Source of the DNA: Owenia fusiformis
Lineage: Eukaryota > Annelida > Polychaeta > Sabellida > Oweniidae
DNA: 60,000 nucleotides
Direction: 5' to 3'
Assembly: GCA_903813345.2 (NCBI GenBank)
Contig: CAIIXF020000009.1
Coordinates: 14,584,347 to 14,644,346 of the forward strand
The notes below the pieces were generated by a model. That model ran no database searches and had not been told where the DNA came from. It saw only the letters and a list, made by a program, of their open reading frames with translations. The stretch's first letter is position 1. Each line of letters opens with the position of its first letter. Positions 1 to 12,900 of the stretch are shown piece by piece. The translations under genes and the position numbers were made by a program.

Positions 1-300
1 AGGCGCAATACCAAATCTAAAGAGGCAATGCCAATTCAAATCCTGTTCTTCCATTGGTATATTGCAAAGTCAAAAGAGGCAATACCAAATCTAAATCTTA
101 TTGTTTCATTGTTAAATTGCAAAAACAAAAGAAGCAATACCAAATCTAAAGAGGGAATACCGAATCTAAAGAGGCAATACCAAATCTAAATCCTGTTGTT
201 CCATTGGTATAATGCAAAGACAAAAGAAGCAATACCAAATCTAAATCCTATTATTATCAAAGACAAAAGAAGCAATACCAAATCTAAATCCTATTGTTTC
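1..300. repeat. Degenerate tandem array, GCAATACCAAATCTAAA units
   Basis: The first 300 bases are built from repeated GCAATACCAAATCTAAA blocks. Some carry an extension reading roughly TCCTATTGTTCCATTG followed by an A-rich linker with AAAGA. Unit length varies (about 17 to 65 bp), so this is an irregular minisatellite that probably continues left of the window. It lies in the calpain intron just upstream of the first visible exon. No coding potential is seen. Confidence 0.75.
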
Positions 301-354
301 ATTTTTCAATTTCATCAATTAACGTTTGTATTAGATTTACCTTTGTGTGTTTAG

Positions 355-3300
355 ATTCATGGGAAGCTATGAGCAAGCAGCTTCTAACACCGGTCGCTTT
401 GCCTTTGTTCTCCTGACTGGTGGCTGCACAAATCTGGTGGAAATACACAATAATGACAAGTTTGCTGATCGTCTGCGCAGAGCTCTGGCATCATCAGCTT
501 TTGTTACTACATCTTTCCATGAGACACCTGAAGAAAAGGTAACTGGTTAGAGTTGAGATACATACGTCTGTATGTTGACATCAAAGCACTACTCTCCAAG
601 AAAAACCTGGCATTTTACAAACGAAATATATAGCAAATATCATAAAACAACACACCAGAAAGGCCACCATTTTCAAAATGGTTAGCCAAGTTGTCATCAG
701 AAGAAATAATATGCTTTTAGTAGCCACCTATAAAATTTTTGAAAAATCGCACACTTGTACTTGTGAAATAAATAAAAAATGTAAAAATGACAGCCATTTT
801 TTAAAATGGCCGCCAACTATCCAAGTGTCATTAGACAGTGTGCAAGGCTCGTGAGTATTCACATATCAAATATGAACAAAATCGCTTCACTACTTTTCAA
901 GTTATAGTAAAAACGTAAAAATGGTGGTCATTTTTCAAAATGGCCGCCTACTACCCAAAGTGTCATTAGACAATGTGCCATGCTTATAGTATTCACATAT
1001 AAAATATGAAACATACCAAATATGAACAAAATCGCTGAACTACTTTTCGAGTTATAGTAAAATACGTTAAAATGGCAGCCATTTTTCAAAATGGCCACCT
1101 TCTACCAAAAGTGTCATTAGACAATGTGACATGCTTATAGTATTCACATACCAAATATGAACAAAATTGCTTCACTACTTTTCGAGTTATTGTAAAATAC
1201 GTTAAAATGGCGGCCATTTTTCAAAATGGCCGCCTTCTACCAAAAGTGTCATAGGACAGTGTGCCATGCTTATAGTATTCACATACCAAACATGAACAAA
1301 ATCGCTCCACTACTTTTCGAGTTATAGTAAAAAAATATGTTAAAATGGCGGCCATTTTTCAAATTTTTTTTCAAAATGGCCGCCTTCTACCAAAAGTGTC
1401 ATAGGACAGTGTGCCATGCTTATAGTATTCACATACCAAATATGAACAAAATCGCTCCACTACTTTTCGAGTTACAGCAAAAATCGTAAAATAACGAGTA
1501 AAGGCCGCCATTTTTCAAGATGGCTGCCATGTGCTTTTTTTAATATCTACATTTGTAGCTTTATTAATGTCCTTTATAATTTTTTTACACTTAAAACATA
1601 TTGCTATTACAGTTTTACATATTGTACCTAAATTACTGTAAAATCGGCACTAAAATGGCCGCCATTTTGAAATGAGCGGCCATTTTGAAAATCGGCTTTC
1701 GAGCAGAACTTCTACGCCCATAGGGTATATGTGTACAAAATATGAACAAAATCGGGCCAACGGTATTTGAGTTATTGCCCGGACGGACGGACAGACGGAC
1801 GTACGTACGTACGGACGGACGGACGGACGGACGGACGGAGGCGTTCCCTATATCCCTCCGAACTTCGTTCGATGGGATAATTATCTGCGTGTTTGTGAAG
1901 TAGTGGGGAGAAGTATTGTTTACTCATGAATCACATCTTTGCACGCTTGGGCTTGAGCTTCACTGGATTCAGACATGAGCTGTGAGAACAAAGATGCATA
2001 TATCAGTCATTCAAATTAAAAGTTAAAAGTATGAAATTATCTCTCTGCCTGTCTGAACTTTCATTCAAAATTTTTTTATAGTCCACCACTCTGGGTGTAC
2101 AGATTGCTTAATTCAGAGAATTGTTGGAATCTGATAAATTGCCAAAATTAGCAAGTATGTGTATCCATACATTCATTAAACTATTATCTCTTGATTTAGG
2201 CAAGCGGTAAGAGCAATAGGCTTGGTCTAGTATCAAGTCACCTGTATTCTCTCACTGGTTGTGTCCAGGTAGATGCCCATGGTCGTCCCACCACCCTTGT
2301 GAGACTTAGGAATCCCTGGGGACATAAGGAATGGAATGGGCCTTGGTCAGACAAGTAAGCAGCATTGAAAAACATTAAATGGATGTGAATTCTCATAATG
2401 ATTCCTTTACCATTCTAAACATACAGTGAAACCTGTAAAGTGGAACACCTCTGTTATTGGAACACTTCAGAATCCTAAGATCTACTGACTTTATGTTTTG
2501 CAATGAAATTCTGTAAATGGAACACCTCCCAAGTGGAACACATTTTAGAGGTACCAAAGTCGTTCCACTTAGACAGCTTTTTGATTGTATTGTTGATTGT
2601 ATTGTTTGATAGCTATTACATGTAAATGGGAGCATTACTCATTACCTTCTTCTAGTTGAAACGCTTTATTTTTGGAGTGCAAATTACTCTGAGTGTATGA
2701 AACTCATAGAAGGATTGGAAGTAGACCTGTATTGTAAGCACCTTAGAGACATACTTTATGACTTTTAAACTGTGTATACATAAATATTCTGCATTTTTCA
2801 TCAATTGATTCCAAATGCTATGTTTTGTATTTCAGGTCACCTGAGTGGAATAAAATCACTGTAGAGAGAAAATCACAATTGATGAACAAAAGTGATGATG
2901 GAGAATTTTGGATGTCACTCGAAGATTTTTCACAGTACTTTCAGAATTGCAACTTTTGCTCATTCACTCCAGATGTTGATTTTGATGGAGAGCCAGATCC
3001 TTTAAGTAAGTATTTGCCTAAAATATTAATTGGAAATGAATAGCATTTCTACATAACTGAACATGAACTTTTAGTTAAATTACAGTGTAAATTTTTGTGA
3101 CATCCTACTGAATGATTTCTTATTATCAGATTATGTGACAAACATCCTTGGAGAGTTCAGAGATTGCGGTGAAGGAATTGGTGGTCCTGCTAGGAGTGAC
3201 TATATGAGAAATTCCACCTATGTTGTAGAAGTACCTGGAGGTGAGTTCCCCTTGTACATCTTTGAGGCTTGAGATATCTTGTTCACATGTTCTCCAATCA

Positions 3301-6300
3301 ATTTATTTATTATGTAAAATCGTGCCTCTAATATATTGTAAAACCTCCCTAATCCGTATTTGGATGAGGAAGTGTTCACATTTCAAGGTTTTGCATTTGT
3401 GGGATTTTGAAGAAATGGGAACATGTTCACAATCAATATAAACAGTTCAATTGATCACAAATAATACCAATAATTTGAAAATTACATGTAATTTAAATGA
3501 AATCATCACTCTTATTAGAAAGACACATACATGGTATCAATAACGTTCACATTACAACTTTTTACATGGTCAATGGAAGGAAAAATGAGACTTGAAAAAT
3601 GTTAGCAAAATGTTTAGAAGGTTTTCAGATTAAGATTTTTTGTATACAGGTTTCACTTTCTAAATGTCTAGGTTAATAACTTTAAAAATGCACTGCTTTT
3701 CAGATCCCTCAGAAAACATTCCTCTGGTGGTACAATTTACAAGTAAACGCTTCCCAAAAGACGAGGAAAATATTTCCATGGGAATTGTGGTTTTCAAGGT
3801 AATACTCCACTTTTTCAAAATATGAAAGACAAAAGATAGGAGTTTGTTTGAGAATTATGTGGTATAAGCAGAATCTTCAGCGAGGCATGCTTAAAGGCTT
3901 ATTTCTTCTTTTCTCAAATATTTTATTTATATGTAAATAAAAAGAAATGAATGTGACAAATAAGTAAATTGTTCAATGCTGAGTAGGATACAGATACTAC
4001 ATGAGGAAATCCAAGAAATGCCAAAATGAATTCATGTTGTATCACTTACACCTGTTACTGCTTCTTTATCTTTGTTGCTTTGGGGAAACAAAGGATGAAG
4101 TACTTAAAAGTAACATTCCCTTATATAAATTATTTTACTTCTATAGTTAGTTAGTTCAATTGTTATTACATAAGTCAAGTTGTTGGAGTCACTTCTTAAT
4201 GTAAAGTTTTTGTAAAGTACATGTACTCTCAAGAATGATATAAATAATGAGTGAATTTTTTGTAAATTGTAGGTATACCGGGAGCAGGAAGGGGAAAAAT
4301 GTTTGAATGTTGTTCAACTCAAGCCAACGGAGAAGAGCATGAATACATACTACAACTCTTACGTTTACTTTAGTACCCCGGGCAAGTTCCTTGTGCTGCC
4401 ATATGTCTTCAGTGATGTCAGCAAAGATATAGGTGCTCATTATAACATCAGGGTTTTTACAAAAGTTCCTGTAACAAACTGCAGGTGTGTTCTCATTTTA
4501 ATACTATTTTGTATTATACATGGTTAGTTATTGCCATCACCTATTTGTCTGTCTCTCCACTCATCCATCTCTATAGCACATTTAAAATCTGCTGATATGA
4601 TTCATCTTCTGTAATTCCTCAAAGCTTATTTTTGTTTTTGTTTAATATCAATAGAAAACTTGTGTCTCGCTGTTTTGATGGAAAATCATTTTTGAACCAA
4701 ACCTAAAGAATTTTTAAGCTGATTTGCTTACATTAAAATGTATGCTCTCAACAAGGATTGAAGTTTTGAGAAAGGTCAAAATAGTTTTGTCTTGGAAAAT
4801 CACTTTTTGAGCCACTCAAGTTTAATGCTTTGATTTGCATTTAAAGTCTTCATATGTAATAGATTAGAAGCAGTAAATACATATACTTACTGCATAAAGT
4901 TTTTATGAAAAGAATGAAGGCTCTTAAAATAATTCAAAATGAGTTGCAGAATGAATTGCAGAAAAATCTTTTTTCAATGAATTTGCAAATAAAAGTGTGA
5001 TCATAATCAATAAAATTGTTTGGTGGAATACATGTACACAATTGCAGTGTATGCAGATATGGATTTTCAAATTTTTCAAAATTTTCTTATTTTCAGAGAG
5101 TATAAACCTGGGTCCGGCACAATATTCCTGGCTCCCTCGATGACAGAGGAGTTTAAGGCAAAGGGAATAACCTATAAACCAGGTAATTAGTACAGTAGTT
5201 TCACCTCAATGTAGTCTGCACATTACCCTTCTTCAGCTCTATAATTGCTGTTTAAAAATACATGAACTGTAAAGTGCGATACAAAAGTGCAACAAACTAA
5301 TTCTGAAATATCTCTCAATTCTGATGGTATCTTGATTTTTGTGTAAAAAGTGTTTAGGAAGCAGCAATGAGTTTAGAAAAATAGTGTCTCCCCTCCACTA
5401 GGAATGTTCTCATGCAAAATCATCCAAAGATGTTCAAAAGTGTTAAATTTCTTGAATTTGGGGTACCTGCCTTTGCTGTTATTTGGGTTATTTCTGCTTC
5501 GATAGCTTATTTATACCCACATTCAGGAATAATATTGGAAATAATGATGGATAGACTTACTTCTTTGGTTAAGATTGACAAAACAGATTTTAAGTTATTA
5601 CATATATTGTAGAGGACTTGACCTTTTAGTGTCACCCTGTACTGCCATAAGTATGATCACTTTTGTGATTTAGATGTAGTCATGTCAGAAGATATGAAAC
5701 AATGTTATTTGCAGAGAAAGTTCAGTTCCATGATGGTGCCTGGGTGAAAGGGGAGAATAATGGTGGCTGGACCTCAAGCAAGACTTTCCATACTAACCCA
5801 CAATATGAGTTCACCATACCCCCTGGAGGTGAGCCAACATGCTTAATCTTCATTTTAATTCAGAATGAATGAATAATGCAATGTATTGTAATATAATATT
5901 AATAATGATATTTTAGGAAAGTCTGTGTAAAAGTACAATATTTAATTACCAAAAATCAAACAAGACTTGTCAATTGTTCACTTGTATTTTCAGAGCATGA
6001 ACCCTTGATGGTCAGCTTAAGTATCCCACTTCCCACAAAGAATGAACCCACTCTAGGAATAATACTATTTGGACCTTTCAACAATAATTTCAAAATACCA
6101 TTTCAACATAAAAACCCATCCAGGCTCCAAACAGCTTTGCTGGTACAAGAAGATGACAATGCTAGTGCCAAAACTTACATATACATGAAGTATTTTGGGG
6201 TAAATGCAAACTATTTGTTAGGACCAGGGCGATATGTGCTAATACCAAACTTAAAATCCCTAATTGAATTCAAATATTCACTAACCATGGTATTCAAGAA

Positions 6301-6364
6301 TGAAATATCAGTGAAATGCCATAGAAGGGGATTTAACACATCCAAGAAAACTAGCAAGAGATAG
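355..6364 (+). CDS. Atypical calpain (cysteine protease), 3' ten exons
   Basis: Partial gene for a calpain-family calcium-dependent cytosolic cysteine protease. Exons by splice sites and phase: 355-538, 2200-2354, 2836-3005, 3130-3240, 3704-3798, 4273-4484, 5097-5182, 5715-5828 and 5994-6364 (TAG stop). All junctions keep frame. Exon 2 holds the catalytic His (SSHLYSLTG) and Asn (RLRNPWG), followed by the typical KEWNGPWSD. Exon 3 has the end of the protease core (FWMSLEDFSQYF). Exons 4-7 form one C2-like (calpain III) domain (GEFRDCGEGIGG, then a Y..EV strand). Exons 8-9 start a second C2-like domain (WVKGENNGGW..., NPQYEF). There is no EF-hand (PEF) domain before the stop, so it is a non-classical calpain, closer in layout to calpain-7/10 than to calpain-1/2. 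The exon with the catalytic Cys must lie left of the window, so activity cannot be judged. The ninth exon listed is the last; a tenth may exist upstream of base 1 within the same intron. Confidence 0.9.
606..1881 (-). mobile_element. Helentron/DINE-1-like repeat, copy 1, with internal tandem units
   Basis: Sits in the calpain intron. It shares with the copy at 42,804 a start near GGCATTTTACAAACGAAA, a body of about five 120-130 bp units (each with AAAATGGCGGCCATTTTTCA, CAAAAGTGTCAT, TTCACATACCAAATATGAAC, ACTACTTTTCGAGTTATAG), a (GGAC)n microsatellite at about 1,771-1,840, and the terminus CCGAACTTCGTTCGATGGGA. The left end is degraded: the 3' hairpin and subterminal repeat seen in other copies are not visible. 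Orientation is given by the terminus that carries the microsatellite, taken as the 5' end on the minus strand. No protein-coding content. Confidence 0.7.
2422..2575. mobile_element. Pogo-like terminal fragment in calpain intron
   Basis: Begins TACAGTGAAACCTGTAAAGT and contains repeated GTGGAACACCT/GTGGAACACATT motifs. The CAGTRAAACCT start resembles the termini of pogo/Tigger-type elements and the element at 24,281. No clear 3' partner is seen, so it is probably a fragment. Confidence 0.4.
3338..3425. mobile_element. Fragment of the pogo-like MITE in calpain intron
   Basis: The segment TAAAACCTCCCTAATCCG, GTGTTCACATTT and GGTTTTGCATTTG matches the left end of the 24,281-24,779 element motif by motif and in the same order. 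It is intronic, between the exons ending at 3,240 and starting at 3,704. Only one end is recognisable. Confidence 0.5.
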
Positions 6365-9300
6365 TGTTGATATGAATGGCTACAGTATTTCTACAGTGAC
6401 TGTGATCGCCATTGCTCCCTGTTCTTTCCACATACGACTGGCAAGGAATGAACTTTTCTCTCAAGAGAAAGTGCAATTTGTTAGTAAGAGAGAGGCTATA
6501 CATGTTATTCCAATCCAAAAGAATAATAGTATCTGTAATTGCAACATGTGCTTAATGGTTGGCTGTATCAATATCATTTTCATGACTGAGGGAAAATATT
6601 GAAGTTATCCTGGAGGTTGATATGATATCTGATTGAGGGACAATTAATATCCATATATTACATTATATAACATATATTATGACCATATAGATGATGAAAG
6701 AGTACATAAATGACAATAGGATATTGAGAGAAAAATATAATTTTCTTATTTTATCTAGTATAACAAATATTCAAAATTTATTTTTTTACAATCAGCTGTG
6801 CTGATTTATTTATTAACTGAACAATGTTAAACAATACTTTAGGTTACTAAAACGAGGGACATATCCTACCAAAGTATGATTTCTCAAATAATTATACAAT
6901 TTGAGAAAATTAATCAATTAGTAATGAATTTTTGACTTCTCATGAAAAATAGCAGATGCAAGGATTTTTTATTAATTATTTTTGTGGAGTTGAAACAAAA
7001 CTTTGTGTAATTATCCAGACAGTACAATTTAATTGTCCAAACAGTAATAAATGAATGAACTAGTACTATGATTGTCATATGTTACATTTTATAGACATTT
7101 GCTATATGGAATAATTGCTATATTATAATACATATAATACTAGTCAGGTTTTGAGTAACTCTTGTTAGTCCCACATATCCATAAATAATTGAAAGAGATA
7201 CACATTTTCTCAATCAAAGATTTATTGATTTGTTTACAGATAAATTGAGCTAAAAAAGTAGCAGTGAAACCTCATGTAATCTTGAATGCCTCAACTGCAC
7301 GAAAGAGATATCGAGCAATCAATCAATTTTTTCTAAAATGTTGAGCTCATTTTTACTCTTTGGACCACAAGTTTAATCAGTGTTTGATACTACAGCAAAT
7401 GAATATGCTTTCCATTGTTTTCAGCCCAATTTTGTATCTTTAAAACCCTTGAAAAAAGCATATTCATTGTGTGAACTATTGTTTCAAAATATAATTCAAT
7501 TTTGTGTATAACATTGATCAAAAGGGTGAAACCCAGGTCTACATTTCAAACACCCTGCTTACCTCCTATTCTGATTGGTCATTGGCCATACGTCTCCAGG
7601 GGATATTGCATTGACCTAGCAGTAATATCTGATGAATTGACAGTAATAGCCAGTCTAATAATTGTACGATATCCTATGATTTTGAGGAAAATCATTTTTA
7701 TCTGTGAGGTGATTACCTTATAATATTATCCTTCAATTAGTGTACTAAATGTATAATACCATTGAAAAATAAATTGTTCGAAATCAAAAAGCAGAGTATA
7801 TCGTCACAATATCCCCTGAAGTTGTCTGAAGTTAGCATTTTGAAATAAAACAGCATATTGAAACCATATCATTTTGGAAACTGTACACCTTTAAAGCAAT
7901 CCAATTAATAATGGTCCAAATCTGATATCTAAGTTATAGCAAAATTGTACATTGTACAATTGAACGTTTATAGAACTTCCTTTAAAGTATAACTGTCAAC
8001 AAACACATCCAGTTGTATTCAAGATAGAGCTAAAACAATACAAATATGTATTATGCATAGATAACACCTATCACACATACTTATTTCCAACTCAACTAAA
8101 TCAATTGCTGGGTATTCTAGCTCCCATTTCTACACAAACTTGGTGAAATACGTATATGGCTCATTCTTACTAGGCCTACATGACAAAGCCTTCTGTATAC
8201 TAAAATACTTTGTACAAAATTTAACACACTTTATTGCTTACAAACTAAAATTGTACTATAAAAATAAATTCCTAGAATGATTATATACTGAAATCTAATA
8301 ATTGTACACTAAACAGTACATTAAAAACATTTTATGCATTAATAAGTTCTTAAACATTACAGTATGGGTATATCATAATGTTCAAATGACCTTATCATCT
8401 GCTAAACACTGATTCTTCACCAAAAGACATGATGTTTAATTGACACCATGATATAAAATTGTAAAATGGTATTGCTGTTTAATTAAGGAATAAAGACCAA
8501 GATTTTATGATTTATGGCGTAATATATGACCAACATTTTTATTCTGTTCATTGTTAAAAGACCGAAATCGAGTAGCGATTGAGGTCTTTGGTACCCTTTG
8601 CATTCGTTCGACTTCACTTCTTGAAAGAGAGCTTTGTCTTCACTCTTTCAGTTTACAATAAATCTCTGATCTCACCGAGCCAATCAGTTTGTCGTAGAAA
8701 TATGGACGACTTTCTATTTGGTCATTTCCTATGACATAAGTGCATAGTTAATGAGCACGTATTTAGCACGCGTTCCTTCCACTTGGCTGATTGGTTGCGA
8801 AAGGGTAAGCATGGTAGATTTGAAATGATTTATTACCCAGGCTGTCACAGGCACCAATCTTTGGGGCGGGGCTGCTAAACTGTAATATAGTCTATACTAG
8901 GGAGAGGGTTGTTTATAACTAGACTCTGCGTGCAGAGTAGGTCTTTGGAAATGGCAGAATAAAATTTGAGCTCATATATTTGACATAAATCATAAAATCG
9001 AGGTTTTTGTGACGATTCTAATATGATAAACAGACAAGAAACACAACTATTTGCATTTATTAATCCTAGCAGTCATACATACTCCAATATAGACCAGTAA
9101 ATCAATTGTTCTAGCTATTGTGACATCATGTATCATATTAGAATTGACATTATGTCCTTAAAATTGTAAAATGACATTTTGACATATATTGACTTAACAT
9201 TGACTCAAAGGCAATATAAACATAACAAATTTTCAAAGAGACCACCTCATATCGAAGCAGAAGAAAAATGTCAATGTACATTTTGATATATCAAAACTGC

Positions 9301-9946
9301 ATTCCAGTACTTGAATTGTAAAATATTCAGGCTGGTTTAAGTTATTGCACAGGATTTCTTTCTCTGGGGTTTCATCATAAACATGTAATAAACCGGTATC
9401 TATCAACTATATCACCTTTGTGATGTGTACATGGTTATGGTTCAATTCATCCCATACTTTGAGATATATGTATTTCAGGAACAAACAATAATAATTATTC
9501 TGAGTATAAAATAAATGTAACTTCATGAATATGCTTTTGAACTTGTAATGAATGTAAAGTTGATTAGTCAATACTTGTAATGATCATTTCTTGCCAAAAT
9601 GGCATTGTTGACACTTTTGAGCTTACGCCTTACAGAATTTACCATTAATAGAAAATATAGTTGCAGCAAATGATTAATAATTACATTTTTGACACCCCTG
9701 AATTAAACAAAATTGTTAAGTTGACAAAACACTACACTCTTTGTTAACAATAAGATGACAAAAACAGAGAACAATTGTTTCTCACATCATTAACCATCAA
9801 ATATTAAGTTTAGAAGTTCTCTTGGGCTCTACAAATTAAATGTGACCTGATAAACATATATTACTGGTCTAATTGCTATGATCAAATCCTATTCTATTTG
9901 TCTTAAATTGATGAAACAATTTTGTATAGTTCAGCTGATGTAAAAT
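6365..9946. other. Intergenic region: calpain 3' UTR to 3' side of the vWA-Cache gene
   Basis: AT-rich sequence between two convergent genes. Its left part probably includes the calpain 3' UTR and its right part the 3' UTR of the minus-strand gene. AGCAGTGAAACCTCATG at about 7,261 resembles a pogo-like terminus. A MITE candidate lies at 8,496-9,005. Short open frames here have no recognisable motifs. No RNA gene is seen. Confidence 0.6.
8496..9005. mobile_element. Candidate MITE with 16-bp terminal inverted repeats
   Basis: GATTTTATGATTTATG at 8,501-8,516 is mirrored by its reverse complement ending at 9,000, and the outer ACC..GATTTT also agrees on both sides. The element is about 510 bp, with a slightly more GC-rich interior than its surroundings. 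No clear target-site duplication and no ORF. Confidence 0.5.
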
Positions 9947-12900
9947 CTATTGACACAAATGTTTACTCAACAATACTGTTAGTATTAAAACAAGGAATGC
10001 AGCTTGAATCTTGCTATTTGCACCACTGACATATCCACACTCTACATTGATTGTCTTTAGTTTAGGGCATGTGGAACTTGCGGTCATGTTACTGTAGGTA
10101 CTGTGCTCATCACAGACATCTTCTGTCAATTTAAATGCCCCTGGTGCATGAACCCTGCAAGTATAAAAGGGTTATGTATTGGGAGGTTTTACATACAGGT
10201 TTTATGTTATGGGATGTACCTATATTTCCAGAAGAAGCCATAATGACTGATACTGAGGGATGATTGATACTGAGTGATGACTGTGCATATCTGGTGTATC
10301 TCTCATACTTGAAGAATTCTCAAGCCTTACACTAACAAGATGAAATTTTTGAATCTAAGTTTGTTTGCTCAATTACCAATGTTGTTACTTCTGCACTTAA
10401 ACTAGAATTACTACATTTTATATCATTTACTGGAAGAACATGGTGTCTCCTTGATTCTTACCAGTCTTGCGGAAAATAACACCAATTTGAAATTTCCCTG
10501 GGGTCTGCTTACAAGATAAATTGTCCAAAACATATTACTATAAAAGGAGTTAAAGCTTGGAGTTAAAGTCATTCACATACCTATTGGAGATGAGGCAGTT
10601 CAGGTTCACCAATGCTGGTAGTTTATAGTAATCCTTTAAGACCAGGAGGTAAACATTACTGCCATCTATTTGTGCAAAAAAATATGAACCCCTAGCACAA
10701 GGGTCATCGTCCAGTAGACCCCCAATGAGTCCTTGGTTCATATCTAGTACTGTTTTGTTGATGGTATAATGGATGATTTCTTTTGTACAGGCATATTTAT
10801 TTTTAAATGGTGGTATTGGGCCCCTAGTAGCTTGGTTGTGTATTGGTTTAACCTGAAGGTGAATTCATGGATATAACTTACATCTATGGAATCTAACAGA
10901 GTCTTGAACTGGTATGTTAACATTTAGGACAAATTTACATCTATGGAATCTAACATGTCAATCAGGGTCCTTTGGATTCAAAAGGTCAGAGAGAATAGTA
11001 CACACAATTCAGAATTGGGCAAATGAACATTGAGCTGATCAAGGTCCTTGTTAAGATAACATTAAGATTCAGCAGATTCCAAAATTCATATTGGGGGCAA
11101 TCAATTAGCAAAATAGTGTGAATCAATACTAAAAATGTGTCTCACTCTCTCTATTGCTAATAAGCATTACATGATTAAGAAGATATTCTAACTCTCAGCC
11201 TAGTTTTCAGACTGTAGTCTATAAAATCTTTTGTATTTACAGCAGCATAAAGTTTCTTTTTCACTGTATATTCCACTTTGGTAATTCCCCACTCATATGC
11301 TTATTAGAGTGAAAAACATAACATTGAATAAAAAATAATTGCTCCTTCACATGGACTTGTTCATACCTTCACCCTGCATGAAATATATCAAGTAGAACAT
11401 TAATACACGCAATAGAGTGAAATATTTAATATGTTTGAACTTACTGGTGTTTCTTCAGAGGATATTGTACAAGCAGCTTGATAATCCAGTGTACTTTTCC
11501 TCATATAAACTCCACGTTTGATAAGTTGAGAGAATATAGTTCCATGTGTCTTAGCCAGTGACAGATGTTCATATTCCAGAACTGCTTCTTCGGGAAGCTT
11601 TTCAAATTCAGGGTCCAACACTAGATCCCCCACATCATCTATGATGTAACACCTGGAAGTGTTCATGTGAATCAAAGTAAATTCAGAATATAATCTTTTA
11701 TAAGGTTCAGGCTCAATGCATCCAATGATCCAAGTATGGGACAATATCCTTTACAATCCTAAGTCTAAATATTTCACTCACATGACAAGTAGTTTTCATC
11801 AATTGGAGGTATACAATTTCCAAGGCTACTTTAAGAGTAAGAGAATTAATGTTTGTCTTCTTTTGAATTAGATTACAATTTCTGTCATTTTAGAGAAGCA
11901 TTAAATGGAGACAGCGTCCAATTCAACAGAGTCTGAAGAACAAATAAACATTTGTTCAACAATGATTTATCCTTATCCCCTCAAGTTTTATAAGCGTAAA
12001 AATATAACGTAAGTAATCAAACCAAGAAGGATTGGCTCCAGGATGCAATCTCGTTATTTTCCAACAATGAATGTGATCATAAAGGATGACATGATTTTCA
12101 CTACAAATTTGAACTTTGATCTTATAACATAACACAAAAATTCAAAACACACAAGAACTAATCAAGATATTAGCTCAAATAATTTTGATTGCAGAATATT
12201 AATTTCTAACCAGTTTAATGTCAGACAATAGCGACATTCTGACATTTTGATTGTTTGAAAATATTGAGATTGCATTCTGGGAGCCAATCCTCCTTGTAAT
12301 CAAACAAAGGAGTTATATGAACCTAGTTTGGCAGTTGTATCCTCCATTGCACTCATATGTTGTATTGCAACTGTGTCCTGGGATGACAGGGTCAAGAATT
12401 TTGTAAGTGAGACTCTGAAAGTCTTCATAGCGTAAGTCAATTGCTGCCACTGCCTCAATGACATCATGAGCGCATTTCAACTTGTCACAAAATCCTGAAT
12501 GACATTCCTCATTTGAAGTACAGTCACAGCCTTGACCTTTCTTTATTCCTTATAAATGTAAGAAAAACTTCATATATCTTATGTTCATGCCTTTCAAAAA
12601 TGATGCAAAAAATTACATTTCTATTAATTAATGCATATTTATCCAACATGACACCTCTAATAAAAAGGACCAGTCACTAATCCAAGAAGTGTTCTGACAT
12701 AGCTAAATGTGTCATTCTGTTTTTTCCAAATTCAAAATTCGTTTACATATTCCTGAACCTTTCATCAAGTATAATTTGCATACTTGTGTGAATTAATAGT
12801 AGAGGTAGCGTAGTCATTCAATTTACATTGTAGGGTTGAGAACAAAACATGACTTACTTTTACAATGATAGCCTATGTTACTCTTGACTTGATGTATGGC

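Noticed and set aside
1-300. CRISPR-like array
   Set aside because: Units are adjacent and degenerate, without regular unique spacers, in an animal genome.
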